A stretch of 64,000 nt of DNA, from contig NC_135719.1 in assembly GCF_964656455.1 (NCBI RefSeq), positions 127,701,444 to 127,765,443 on the forward strand. Reading direction: 5' to 3'. The position numbers were made by a program, and so were the translations under genes. The notes under the pieces are model-generated. The model was not told the origin of the DNA. It saw only the letters and a list, made by a program, of their open reading frames with translations, and did not search any database. Every line of letters starts with the position of its first letter. The first letter of the stretch is position 1. Positions 32,082 to 42,907 of the stretch are shown here, one piece after another. This DNA comes from Halichoerus grypus. Taxonomy: Eukaryota > Chordata > Mammalia > Carnivora > Phocidae.

Positions 32082-32554
32082 CAATGCAGGCATTAGGGAC
32101 ATCGACCCTCCATGCAGTCACAAATCCTTGTATAACTTTGACTCCCCCAAAATGTAACTACTATAACTTAATGTGAAATAAAATAACTTAAAACTTATAA
32201 TATGGTAAGTTAGAGAAAAGAAAATGTTATTAAGAAAATCATAAGAGGGACACCTGGGTGGCTCAGTCAGTTAAGTGTCTGCCTTTGGCTCAGGTCATGA
32301 TCCTAGGGTCCTGGGATGGAGCCCTGAGCCCCATATTGGGCTCCCTGTTCAGCAGGGAGCCTGCTTCTCCCTCTGCCTGCAGCTCCCCCTGCTTGTGCTC
32401 TCTCTCTGACCAATCAATCAATCTTAAAAAAACTCATAAGAGAAAATACATTTACAGTACTGTACCGTATTGAATCAGTACACCTATTTTAGTTAAATTC
32501 CACCTATAAGTGGACCTCATGGTTCAAACCCATGTTGTTCAAGGGTCAACTGCA
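32082..32554. mobile_element. Tigger/MER2-like DNA transposon (non-autonomous), split by a SINE
   Basis: Inverted ends: left TGGTCCTTGAGCAATGCAGG, right CATGTTGTTCAAGGGTCAAC. The text resembles the mammalian pogo/Tigger family; the subfamily is uncertain. Confidence 0.7.
32247..32432 (+). mobile_element. Can-SINE inside Tigger-like element
   Basis: Head GGGACACCTGGGTGGCTCAG; the flank CATAAGAG is repeated on both sides. Confidence 0.92.
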
Positions 32555-32827
32555 TTTATGACATTCTTGAAATGACATAATTTTAGTGACAGAGAACAGA
32601 TCAGTGTTTGCCAGAGATTAACAGTGAGGGTCAGATGTGACTGCCACAAGAAGTGTTTTGGGGTGATGGAATTGTTCTGTATCCTGATTGTGATGGTGGT
32701 TATACGCCTTTTATACATGTGTTAAAGTTCATAGAACTGTATACCAAAAAAGTCAGTTTTACTGTATGACAATTAAAGAAACCTGGTCTTGTTCTTGCTG
32801 CCCTACTGTTAGAAAGGAAATGGAAAA

Positions 32828-33405
32828 TGAATTCATTTTCTATTGTCATGTAACAAATTGTCACAAACTTAGTGGCTTAAGACAATACCCATTTATTAGC
32901 TCACATTTCTGTAGGTCAGAACCTGGCACAGCATGACTGGGTTCTCTGCCCAGGGGATCACAGGCCGAAATCATGATGTTGGCCAGGCTGGATTCTCATC
33001 AGGCTGAGGCTCTGCAGAAAAGTCCATCCCCAAGTGCGTTTTTGTTGTTGGCAGAATTTGGTTGCTTGCAGTTGTAGGATTGAGGTCCCTGTTTTGTGTG
33101 CTCTCAGTCGGGACCACCCTCACCTCCTGCTGGCCACTCTCAAGCCCTTCCCATTGTGGATATTTGCTTTCTTCCAGGCCAGCTGGGCACATCTCCTTCT
33201 CTTCTTGCCACCAGACCGAGAAGACTCTCTGCTTTTAAAGGGCTCAGTGATTAGGTCAGGCCGATCCAGATAATCTCCTTATCTTAAAGTCAACTTTGCC
33301 CTATAATGACATATTAACACCCCAGGGATTAATGCAAGGCATGTATGTAAAGGGCGAGCAGGGAGGGAGATCTTGGGATAGATCTTAGAATCCTATCTGT
33401 CACAG
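32828..33405. mobile_element. Ancient interspersed repeat, family not identified
   Basis: Contains ACAAATTGTCACAAACTTAG, TGGCTTAAGACAATACCCA and GATAATCTCCTTATCTTAAA, phrases I recognise as recurring in mammalian genomes. I cannot name the family with confidence; LTR-like. Confidence 0.5.
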
Positions 33406-33469
33406 GATATAAGCCAAAAGGAAAACAAAAAACCCTATTTTGGTAAATGCAGGATTATGGATCACATCG

Positions 33470-34125
33470 TGTAGTGTAACAAGCATGATCCAGGAGTCTG
33501 AAGATATAAATTCAAGCTATGGCTTCACCAATAGACTGTGTTATTGTGGTCAGTGATGTGATATGGACCAGGAGTGAACGGTCAAGGAAGAATTCTTGAG
33601 ATGTGTTCAGTGCAAAAAGGTTTTATTAAAGCAGGGGAACAGGATCTGTGGGCAGAAAAAGCTGCACTGTGATTGTGAGGAGCGATTGATTATCAATCAG
33701 TTGGGGGGGGTAGAGATAAAGGAAAGTTCTAAAGAGATTTTCATATGTTAAAGAAGATTGATGGGATCCTGGACGTCTGGCTGTTATCACGCTAAAGTTG
33801 CCTTTTGCCTCTAGCACTAACAGTGAGGCAGTTGTGAGTTCCTGGAGGAATGTCACACTCGGCCTGTCTCCAGAATTTATCAGTGGGCTGCAAGTTGTAA
33901 GGAAATTTAATTTTATCTACATTTCTTTAGCCTTTGTTCTCCTCATCAGTCAAGACACTTCTCTGGGCCCCAATTTTATCAAACTTAAAATGCTGATCAT
34001 GTTGGCTGCTGTATGCATATCATGGAGTGATTTTGGGGACTTAATTGAGGTAATGTAGGTGCATATGTTTTACTCAACTTTAAAGCACTATGTAAATATA
34101 TATAGTTATTACTGTTAATATTTTG
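33470..34125 (+). mobile_element. MIR SINE split by a solo LTR
   Basis: Left: CCAGGAGTCTGAAGATATAA through GTGTTATTGTGGTCAG. Right, from 33950: CACTTCTCTGGGCCCCAATT and AAAGCACTATGTAAATATAT. Confidence 0.7.
33554..33945 (-). mobile_element. Solo LTR of an endogenous retrovirus (ERV1-like), 392 bp
   Basis: Bounded by TG at 33554 and CA at 33945 and flanked by the 4-bp duplication TCAG (33550-33553, 33946-33949). On the minus strand AATAAA lies near 33625, about 70 bases before the end, as expected for R-U5. There is no internal viral gene. A 4-bp duplication is typical of gammaretrovirus-like (class I) elements; it is an old relic. Confidence 0.78.
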
Positions 34126-34914
34126 GTTGACATTGATCTGCTTTAACCTCTGCTCCAAGAATGTATTATTTCAATGTATTATTTCTGCAAATCAGAGAAG
34201 GTCCCGGAAGCCAAGATAAAGGAGCTTAGATTTAATTCAGCAGGTGATTCGGAGCTGAGGGAGGACTTAAATAGAGGGCTGGGTCACAGCAACTGGCAAG
34301 AAAGACAGTTCTTAAGTCAGAGTGGGTTTCTATGGTGATGAGAGACAAAGGAGGCCTCTGAGGACAAGGTTAAAGTAATTAACATGGGAAGTCGGTAAGA
34401 TACAGACTAAGACCTGGGATGCAGGATTGAAAGAAAGGGGCGGAGAAGTGCTTCTAGGATCCACTCTCATTTCTCCTAGAGGCACATTCATGTGAAGCAT
34501 TTCTACCAGTGATGGTCCCTCACTGTCCTTGGGGTATATAGAGAATAACAACTGACTTTAATAGCAATCTTGACAAAACATAATGAAGAAAGCAAATCTA
34601 CTGCAAAAGCAATATGATATTATACCCCAAGGCCAAGCACTTTATTCAGTTTTGTGGGGGAGGGGGCTTGAGTTCCATGTGCTGGATCTTCCTCGAAGCA
34701 TTCATCCCTCATTATCACAGGTAATTAGCAGCTGCCTGCTCGAAATAGAGAGCCCCGTGCAGTCCCCTGGTTGCCAGGAACTATCAGCTCACTCCACTCC
34801 TGGTATTCCAGATAGAGGGGGGAATTCGTTCTCAGAGACGCGAGGGCTTAACTTGATAACTAACTAGCTGTGACTCCAGAGCCACAAGGAACATAACTTA
34901 CGAGGTGGTAGGGT
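34126..34914. other. Intergenic, no recognised feature
   Basis: No gene. The frames at 34330-34551 and 34583-34867 show no domain and no splice support. Confidence 0.55.
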
Positions 34915-35135
34915 GGAGGGGTTAAGCACAGATTCCGAAGTCAGCTTTCCTGGGCTCCTCTCCCAGCTCCCTTAGTTGTTGGCTGCACATCCTGGGCATA
35001 CCACTTAACTTGTTTCTCAGTTTTTTTTTTACTGGCCAAAAAAATTGGGAAAGTAAGTATAACCTATTCTTGTAAAGTTGTCGGAACAATGAAATGATGT
35101 AACTCATGTAAAGTGCTTAGAACAATGTCCAGGGT
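34915..35135 (+). mobile_element. MIR SINE
   Basis: GGGGTTAAGCACAGATTCCG, CACTTAACTTGTTTCTCAG and AAAGTGCTTAGAACAATGTC. Confidence 0.8.
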
Positions 35136-35289
35136 TAATCTTATTGGCCTGAACAACATAAATTAAGCATCTTGAGCTTCAGATTTTGCATTTGTAAAGT
35201 GAGGCAATTGAACTTAATTTTATTTCTAAGTTACCTTCTGCTTAATAGTCTATTCTTCTATATGACGGATATTTTCTTTATTTTTTTAA

Positions 35290-35486
35290 TTTTTTTTTTT
35301 TTAGATTTCACTTATTTATTTGAGAGAGAGAGACAGAGATAGTGAGAGAGAGCACAAGTGGGGAGGAGAGGCAGAAGCAGGCTCTCCGCATAGCAAGGAG
35401 CCTGATGCGGGACTCGATCCCAGGACCCCGGGATCATGACCTGAGCCGAAGGCAGACGCTTAACCGACTGAGCCACCCAAGCGCCC
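35290..35486 (-). mobile_element. Can-SINE
   Basis: Reverse copy; flanks TATGACGGATATTTT / TATGATGGATATTTT differ by one base. Confidence 0.93.
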
Positions 35487-36234
35487 TATGATGGATATTT
35501 TTATTTAATGCAGTGCCAGTATTTTATGCTCTGATGCCATTCTGCTTTAGTTATTGCTGCTTTATTTATATTCATTCTCTGGTGAAAAATAGCATTGCCT
35601 GACCTCCCTTTCATATGACTTCCCAATCTTTAAAAATTTTGTAGAATCAAAGTATTAGTTTGTATTAAAGTATAGTGAAAGAGGCCAGACTTACAGATTA
35701 CTTAGTAACTGCAAGAGAAAAGGTGTAACTTTATAATGGAGAGATCTTGCCATCATCACTAGGATCATTTTTAGAAGGACAGTCTGACATTAGGTGCTTC
35801 CCCAATTACCTGATCAAGTCAGACCTAGCTTCCAGCTCATAAGAAATTCAGGAGATAGAGGAAGAGTTAAATAGCATAAGGAAACAGAAAAATCCAGAAT
35901 GCGAGACATTCTACAGGACAACTGGCCTAGACTCTTCAAAATGTCAAAGTTATAAAGAAAAAAAGTAATAGAAAGAGCTGGATGAGACATACCAAATGCA
36001 ATGAGTAATGAGTAAAAAAGCTTGATTGGATTCTGGTTCAGTTGGGGAAAACTGTAAAGATATTCTTGGGACATTTGAAGAAATTTGAATATGGACTGGT
36101 AGTAGACTACATTATGGAATTTTTGCTAAAAATGTCAACTGTTGTTAACATTTTGTTATATTTGCTTTCTCTGTCCCTCCCTGTCTGTCCCCCTTAGTAT
36201 AAACACACAGACACACAGACACACACACACACAC
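35487..36234. repeat. Ancient repeat-like sequence and (CA)n microsatellite
   Basis: GGACAACTGGCCTAGACTCT, CTTCAAAATGTCAAAG and GATTGGATTCTGGTTCAG (about 35690-36130) recur in mammalian genomes but I cannot name the family. A CA-rich tract lies at 36199-36236. Confidence 0.5.
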
Positions 36235-36352
36235 ACTTTGTTGTTGTTGTTAAGCTGAACTGTTAGAAAGCAAGTTGCACACATTTCATCCCCAAACCCT
36301 TTGGCATGCATCTCCTAAGAATAAGGACATTCTCCTATAGCTAATACATCCT
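36235..36352 (-). mobile_element. L1 3' fragment
   Basis: GGCATGCATCTCCTAAGAAT and AAGGACATTCTCCTATAGCT match a reverse L1ME 3' end. Confidence 0.65.
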
Positions 36353-37185
36353 AAATGAGGAAAAACTGAGAGCTTTTCCTCTATGCTCAGGAATAAGACA
36401 AGGATGTTCAGTCTCACCATTTTTATTCGACATAGTACTGGAAATGGGTTTTTTGTATATGGGTTTTATTATGTTGATGTATGTTCCCTCTAAACCTACT
36501 TTGTTGAGGTTTTTTTTTTTTTTATCATGAATGGATGTTGTACTTTGTCAAATGCTTTTTCTGCATCTATTGAAATGATCATATGGTTCTTATCCTTTCT
36601 CTTATTAATGTGGTGTATCATGTTGATTGATTTGCAAATATTGAACTACCCTTGCAGCTCAGGAATAAATCCCACTTGATCGAAGTGAATGATTTTTTTA
36701 AATGTATTATTGGATTTGGTTTGCTGGTATTTTATTGAGAATTTTTGTTTCTATGTTCATCAGGGATGTTGGCCTCTAGTTCTCTTTTTTTGGTGGTTTT
36801 GGTATCAGGGTAATGCTGGCCTCATAGATTGAATTTGGAAGTTTTCCTTCCTTTTCTACTTTTTGGAATTGTTTGAGAAGAATAAGTATTAACTCTTTTT
36901 TTTAAGTGTTTGGTAGAATTCACCTGTGAAGCTGTCTGGTCTTGGACTTTTGTTTCTTGGGAGTTTTTTGATTACTGATTCAATTTCTTTGCTGGTTATC
37001 AGTCTGTTCAAGTTTTCTCTTTCTTCCTGTTTCAGTTTTGGTAGTTTATATGTTTCTAGGAATTTATCCATTTCTTCTAGGTTGTCCAATTTGTTGTTTT
37101 TCATAATATTCTCTTACAACTGTTTGTATTTCTGTGGTATTGTTATTTCTCCTCCTCATTGTGGTTTTATTTATTTGGGTCCTTT

Positions 37186-37384
37186 TTTTTTTTAAGATTT
37201 TATTTATTTATTTGACAGAGAAATAGAGAAAGAGCACGAGTAGGCAGAGCAGCAGGCAGAGGGAGAGGGAGAAGCAAACTCTCCGCTGAGCCAGGAGCCG
37301 GATGCGGGGCTCGATCTCAGGACCCTGGGATCATGACCTGAGCCGAAGGCAGCCGCTTAACCAACTGAGCCACCCTGGCACCCC
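37186..37384 (-). mobile_element. Can-SINE inside the inverted L1 segment
   Basis: Exact 14-bp duplications TATTTGGGTCCTTT at 37172-37185 and 37385-37398. Confidence 0.95.
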
Positions 37385-38756
37385 TATTTGGGTCCTTTCT
37401 GTTTTCTTTTTGATAAGTCTGGCTAGAGGTTTATCAATTTTATTAATTTTTTCAAAGAACTAGCTCCTGGTTTCACTGATCTGTTCTATTGTTGTTTTGT
37501 TTTGCTTTTGTTTTTAGTTTCTATATAATTTATTTCTGTTCTAATCTTTTTTATTTCCTTCCTTCTGCTGACTTTAGATTTGCCAACAGCATTTTTAACA
37601 GAGCTAGAACAAACAATCCTAAAATTTGTATGGAGCCACAAAAGACCCCAAATAGCCAAAGCAATCTTGAAGAAGAAAAGCAAGCTGGAGGCATCACAAT
37701 TCCAAACTTCAAGTTATATTACAAAGCTGTAGTAATCAAAACAGTGTGTGGTGCTGGCACAAAAATAGACACATAGACCAATGGAATGGAATAGAAAACC
37801 TAGAAATGAACCCACAACTATATGGTCAATTAATCTTCGACAAAACAGGAAAGAATATCCAATGGGAAAAAGTCTCTAACAAATGTATTGGGAAAACTGG
37901 ACAGCAACATACAAAAGAATGAAACTGGACCACTTCCTTACACTGTACATAAAAATAAATTCAAAATGGACTGAAGATCTAAACATGAGACTTGAAACCA
38001 TAAAAATCCTGGAAGAGAACACAGGCAATAACCACTTTGACACTGGCCATAGCAACTTCTTTCTAGGTATGTCTCCAGAGGCAAGGGAAACAAAAGCAAA
38101 AATAAACTATTGCAACTTCATCAAAATAAAAAGCTTCTGCACAGCAAAGGAAACCATCAATAAAACTAAAAGTCAGCCTACAGAATGGGAGATGATTTTT
38201 GCAAATGACATATCCAATAAAGCATTAGTATCCAAAATCTACTAAGAACTTATCAAACTCAAATTATCCCTAAAACAGGAATAGTCCAATTAAAAAATGG
38301 GCAGAAGACATGAATAGACATTTTTCCAAAGAGGCTAACAGACACATGAAAAGATACTCAACATCACTCATCATCAGGGGAATGCAGATTAAAACTCCAA
38401 TGAGATATCTCCTCATACCTGTCAGAATGGCTGAAATCAACAACACAAGAAACAACAGGTGTTGGTGAGGATGAGGAGAAAGGGGAATCCCCTTGCACTG
38501 TTGGTGGGAATGCAAACTTGTGCAGCTACTCTGGAAAACAGTATGGAGGTTCCTCAAAAAGTTAAAAATAAAACTACCTTTTGATCCAGCAATTGCATTA
38601 CTAGATATTTACCCAAAGAATACAAGGATCCTGATTAGAACAGGATCAAACAGGATTCAAATATGCACCCTGATGTTTATAGCAGCATTATCTACAAGAG
38701 CCAAATTATGGAAGCAACCCAAATGTCCACTGATTGATCAATGGATAAAGAAGATG

Positions 38757-38850
38757 TGGTGTGTATGTATGTATGTGTATGTGTGTGTGTATATATATCT
38801 ATTGCTATGTATGTGTGTGTGTGTGTGTGTATATATATGTATATAAAATT
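38757..38850 (+). repeat. TG/TA-rich microsatellite within L1
   Basis: Alternating GTAT, GTGT and ATAT units, two blocks around 38757-38797 and 38807-38842. Confidence 0.9.
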
Positions 38851-39295
38851 CAGCCATATAAAAGAATGAAATCTTACCATTTGCAATGACATGGTTGGAG
38901 CTAGAGAGTATAATGCTAAGCAAAATAAGTCAGTCAGAGAAAGACAAATACCATGATTTCACTTATATGTAGAATTTGAGAAACAAAACAAATGAGCAAA
39001 GGAAAAAAATAGAGAGAGAGAGGCAAACCAAGAAAGAGAACTATAGAGAACAAAGTGATGGTTTACCAGAAAGGAGGTGGGTGGAGGGAATGGGTTAAAC
39101 AGGTGATGGGGATTAAGGAGTACACTTGTGATGGGCACCAGGTAATTATGGAAGTGTTGAATCACTATATCATACACCTGAAACTAATATTACACTGTTT
39201 ATTAACTAACTGGAATTTAAATAAAAACTAAAAAAAAAAAATGTGCCCCCCCGCAAGATGGTATCTTGAAGGATACCATCAAGAAAGTGAAAAGA

Positions 39296-39503
39296 GGGGC
39301 GCCTGGGTGGCTCAGTCGTTAAGCGTCTGCCTTCGGCTCAGGTCATGATCCCAGGGTCCTGGGATCGACTCCCACATCGGGCTCCCTGCTCGGCGGGAAG
39401 CCTGCTTCTCCCTCTCCCACTCCCCCTGCTTGTGTTCCCTCTCTCGCTGTCTCTCTCTCTCTCTGTTGAAAAATAAATAAAATCTTTAAAAAAAAAAAAA
39501 AAA
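39296..39503 (+). mobile_element. Can-SINE, young-looking
   Basis: Near-consensus head and body, 17-20 base A-tail, exact flank AAGTGAAAAGA on both sides. Confidence 0.94.
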
Positions 39504-40157
39504 AAGTGAAAAGACAATCTACAGAATGGGAGAAAATATTTGCAAATCGCATATCTGCTAAGGAACTTATAGCCAGAATATATAAAAAACTCTTACAATT
39601 CAACCACAAAAGACAAATAATCCAATTAGAGACAGGACAAAGGATTTGAATAGATGTTTCTTCGAAGAAGATACATGAATGGCCAATAACCACACAAAAA
39701 ATTTCTCAACGTCATTAGCAATCAGGGAAAAGCATTCACAGCTATATTTACTAGGATGATTAAAATAAAAATGACAGACAAAAACAAGTATTGATGAGGC
39801 TGTGGAGAAATTGGAACCCTCATACATTGCTGGTGGTAGTGTAAAATGGTGCAGCCATTTGGAAAACAATTTGGCGGTTCCTCAGAAAGTTAAATGTAGA
39901 GTTACCTATGACCCAGCAATTCCACTTTCAGGTATATAGCTAAGAAAATTGAAAATATATGTCCACACAAAAACTAGAGCACAAATTGTGTATAGCAGCA
40001 TTATTCATAATAACCCCAAAGTAGAAACAACCCAAATGTCCATCAACTGATGAATGAATAAACAAAATGTGATCTATTCCTCAAATGGAATATTATTTGG
40101 CTATAAAAAGGAATGTAGTATTGATACGTGCTAAAATATGAATGAATCTTGAGCAAG

Positions 40158-40840
40158 ATTAGCCCGCATGTGAAGTTGGAGGGTGCAGTCTATAAGAGAT
40201 TACCTTCACTTGTAACACTAATTATAAATTTGGGGGTTCCTAAAGCCCTCTTAATTTTGATAATAAATTAGAGGGACACACAGAACTCACTGAAAGGGGA
40301 TATCCTCATGGTTTATTGGAGGAAAAGGCTCTAGATTAAAATCAGCCAAGGAAAGAAGCACATAGGACAGAGTCCAGGATTCCAAATGCAAGGCATCTGG
40401 TTGACCTCTCCCTGAGTAGCCAGGACAGTGTTGTTCTCCTGGCATTGATATAGACAATATGCAAGCAGTATTGCCAACCAGGGAAGCTCACTCGATCCCT
40501 GCTGGCCAAAGTTTTTACTGGGCTTCCATCATGTAGGCATATCTGATTACTTATGTGGCTGATCTCAGTCTCTAACCCCTCCAGGTATCTATTGATATTG
40601 GGGGTGACCTAAAGCCCACACTAAATCACATTGCTGGTCTTTCTGACCAGCCCCCACCCTAAGACTGTTTGATGTGGCTGGCCTCCACGGACTATCTGGT
40701 GACCCAAGACTCCCAAGCAAACAAAGATATTCTTATTAAGCATGACATTGCAAGAGCTTAGAGATTACTCCCAAGAAGCTGAGGACAAAGGCCAGATCTC
40801 TGTGCAAGGTTAAATTCTTGACTACAGAAACCTTAGAAAC
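40158..40840. mobile_element. LTR-like insert of unidentified family within L1
   Basis: About 680 bases separate two contiguous L1 3' UTR parts. Reads TTAAAATCAGCCAAGGAAAG, CAACCAGGGAAGCTCACTCG, GGACAAAGGCCAGATCTCTG. A minus-strand AATAAACC near 40310 suggests a minus-oriented LTR, but clear TG...CA ends were not found. Confidence 0.55.
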
Positions 40841-40969
40841 ATTATGTTAAGTGAAAGAAGCCTATCACAAAAGGCCAGATATAATTCCATTCATATAAAA
40901 TTTCCAGAACAGAAAAATGCATAGAGACAAAAAGTAGATTAATAGTTCCTGGAGGATGGGAGGGTGGGG

Positions 40970-41072
40970 AGGGTGACTGGCTGGCTCAGTCCATAAAGCA
41001 TGGGACTTTTGATCTCAGGGTTGTGAGTTCAAGCCCCACGTTGGGCACAGAGCTTACTTAAAAAAAAAAAAA
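40970..41072 (+). mobile_element. Short tRNA-like Can-SINE
   Basis: GGCTGGCTCAGTCCATAAAG (A-box) and GGTTGTGAGTTCAAGCCCC (B-box), then an A-run. Confidence 0.83.
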
Positions 41073-41344
41073 GTTACCTGGGGCTGGGTTGGGTGGGAGT
41101 GGAGGATAGGAAAGGTGAGTGACTGCTAATGGGTACAGGGTTTCTTTTTGAAGTGTTGAAAAATTATATGGTGCTGATGGTGGCACAATCTGTGAATACA
41201 CTAAAAACCACTGATCTGTATACTTTAAAAGATGAATTTTATGGAATGTGAAATATATTTCAATAAAGCTGTAAAAGCGAAGTTGAGTAAAATGCAAAAT
41301 TAATAAAATGAATAAATAAGTGAATAAAAAGTATGATATAGTAT

Positions 41345-41640
41345 CCCTTCATTAATTTTTTTTCCAAATTAAGTTTAGAATTATTTTGTTGAGTACTTTT
41401 TAAAAAGCTTGTAGGAATGTTTTTATTGAGTTGACCATGAATTTACTTAGAGAGAGCTGATATCTTTACAGTTTTGTGTCTCAGGAACACTGTTTAGGTG
41501 TTGACTTATTAAAACCTGCTTTCATATCTCTCAATAACATTTTGAAGTTTTCTTTACATGGATTGTATCCATCTCTCAGGATATTGATTCCTAGGTATTT
41601 CATTTCTTTATCATAAATGCAATCTCTGTTTTTATATTAT
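41345..41640 (-). mobile_element. L1 ORF2 fragment, reverse
   Basis: TTTTTATTGAGTTGACCATG, CATTTTGAAGTTTTC and GATTCCTAGGTATTTCATTT are reverse L1 coding-region phrases. Confidence 0.6.
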
Positions 41641-42269
41641 TCCTAAATATAGCAGTAATTTTTATTAAGCAAAACCAAAAATGTTCTGAAATGTAGCAAT
41701 TTATGGGTAGAATCAATTTTTTGACTATAGGTGACTTAACATGAGGGTTTACTTGTATACAGTGAAATGTGTTCCTACATCTCCTTCCTGGGACTGAGCA
41801 GTTCTTTGGTTTGATATACAGGAAAGCGGCTTTGCTCTCAGCGACTTCCCTCCTTGAGCTAAGAGACTTCCTGTTCAAAAGCACTTGCAAGACCTGCTGA
41901 CCCCATTTCTTTTCGGATTTAATTATTCTTTTTGAACGTTGGCTTCAACCTGAAGAGGATTTGAAACGTAAGGTTCCAGTGGGGATGAAGCGTCAGACCC
42001 AAGATAACTATTCCTTTTTCTGTTGAACAGCCTGGCAGGAGAACAATTTACCCCCTGCCCTGAGTGCCATCATTTATTCTGATCATTTTCATTCCCTATC
42101 AAGTGTGCTGCTGGCTCAGAGGCAGCCATCTGATATCCGAAGTGACTCCTTGCATTACTTCCTTGTCTTTTCACTAGTAACAAGATATTCCACCAGAATA
42201 TGCCTGTTTGTGGATTAAGAAGCTGCCGTGTGTGTGCATAACCCTACGGTGGAAAATACTGGCACAATA
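41641..42269. other. Intergenic, no recognised feature
   Basis: No gene or repeat that I can name. Confidence 0.55.
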
Positions 42270-42485
42270 AGAATAGTTATTATTTGCCAATGAGTTCTTC
42301 TGTGCTTGTTTGTCTCATTTACCCCCTTACAACAGCCCTGTGAGTAGTTCACTCTTGTCTCCATTTTACAGACCAAGAAATGGAGGCTCAGAGGTGTTAT
42401 GTAAATTGCCCAAGGTGACAAATAGAAAGTGACCAATCTGGACCTTCATCCCAAGGAATATGATCTTAACCACTATTCCATACCT
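42270..42485 (-). mobile_element. MIR SINE
   Basis: Reverse MIR: ACAACAGCCCTGTGAGTAGT, CATTTTACAGACCAAGAAAT, GGAGGCTCAGAGGTGTTATG. Confidence 0.85.
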
Positions 42486-42497
42486 GCCCCTGAGGGG

Positions 42498-42690
42498 AAG
42501 AGTCTACTTTTCTAAGAAATCTGGAATCAGACATGAGTTTGAGTCTTGCCCCCTTTGCTTCCTAGCTCTTTAACCGTCAGCAAGTCTACCTACCTGAAAA
42601 GGTCATGAAGTTGAGGTGAGATAATGAATGGAGAGGGCTTCAGTGGTTGGGTCACTGCGAGTACTAAATAAATATCGGCTGTTATTCTTC
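42498..42690 (+). mobile_element. MIR SINE
   Basis: GAATCAGACATGAGTTTGAG, CTTCCTAGCTCTTTAACCG, then GTACTAAATAAATATCGGCT. Confidence 0.7.
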
Positions 42691-42706
42691 AAAAATGTAT
42701 CACAAA

Positions 42707-42891
42707 GGGATGCCTGGGTGGCTCAGTCGGTTAAGTGTCTGCTTTCGGCTTAGGTCATGATCCCAGGGTCTTGGGATCGATTCCTGCATCGGGCTCCTTG
42801 CTCGGTGGGGAGCTTGCTTTTCCCCTCTGCCTGCTGCTTCCCCTGCTTGTGCTCTTTCTCCCTGACAAACACATAAATGAAATCTTTAAAA
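42707..42891 (+). mobile_element. Can-SINE
   Basis: Exact 16-bp duplications AAAAATGTATCACAAA at 42691-42706 and 42892-42907. Confidence 0.95.
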
Positions 42892-42907
42892 AAAAATGTA
42901 TCACAAA

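Larger units (their letters stand above)
31975..32790 (+). mobile_element. L1 3' end split by a Tigger-like element
   Basis: Left: CATCATGCTGAGTGAAAGAA, GCCAGTCTCAAAAGA. Right, from 32555: AGTGTTTGCCAGAGATTAAC, CTGTATCCTGATTGTGATGG, CAAAAAAGTCAGTTTTACTG. Confidence 0.78.
36361..39241 (+). mobile_element. Rearranged L1: ORF2 fragment, inverted ORF2 segment, then forward ORF2 C-terminus and 3' UTR
   Basis: 36361-36449 (+) encodes a reverse-transcriptase piece ([20 protein letters not shown], close to the usual RQGCPLSP motif). 36450 to about 37585 (-) carries ORF2 text upstream of that, with the [13 protein letters not shown] motif and the frame [20 protein letters not shown]. From about 37590 (+) the C-terminal third of ORF2 ([51 protein letters not shown]) leads into a 3' UTR and a poly-A at 39230. 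Several frameshifts and stops show it is dead. The order suggests twin-priming inversion or superposed insertions. Confidence 0.85.
39262..41290 (+). mobile_element. Second L1 3' region, interrupted three times
   Basis: Starts GGATACCATCAAGAAAGTGA and runs through GAATGGGAGAAAATATTTGC, CCCAGCAATTCCACTTTCAG, AACATTATGTTAAGTGAAAG to TTTCAATAAAGCTGT near 41275. It is cut by a SINE (39296), an LTR-like insert (40158) and a short SINE (40970). Confidence 0.82.

Noticed and set aside
37883..38846. Long frames of 120 and 117 codons
   Set aside because: These are remnants of L1 ORF2, not host genes; they are broken by stops and frameshifts.
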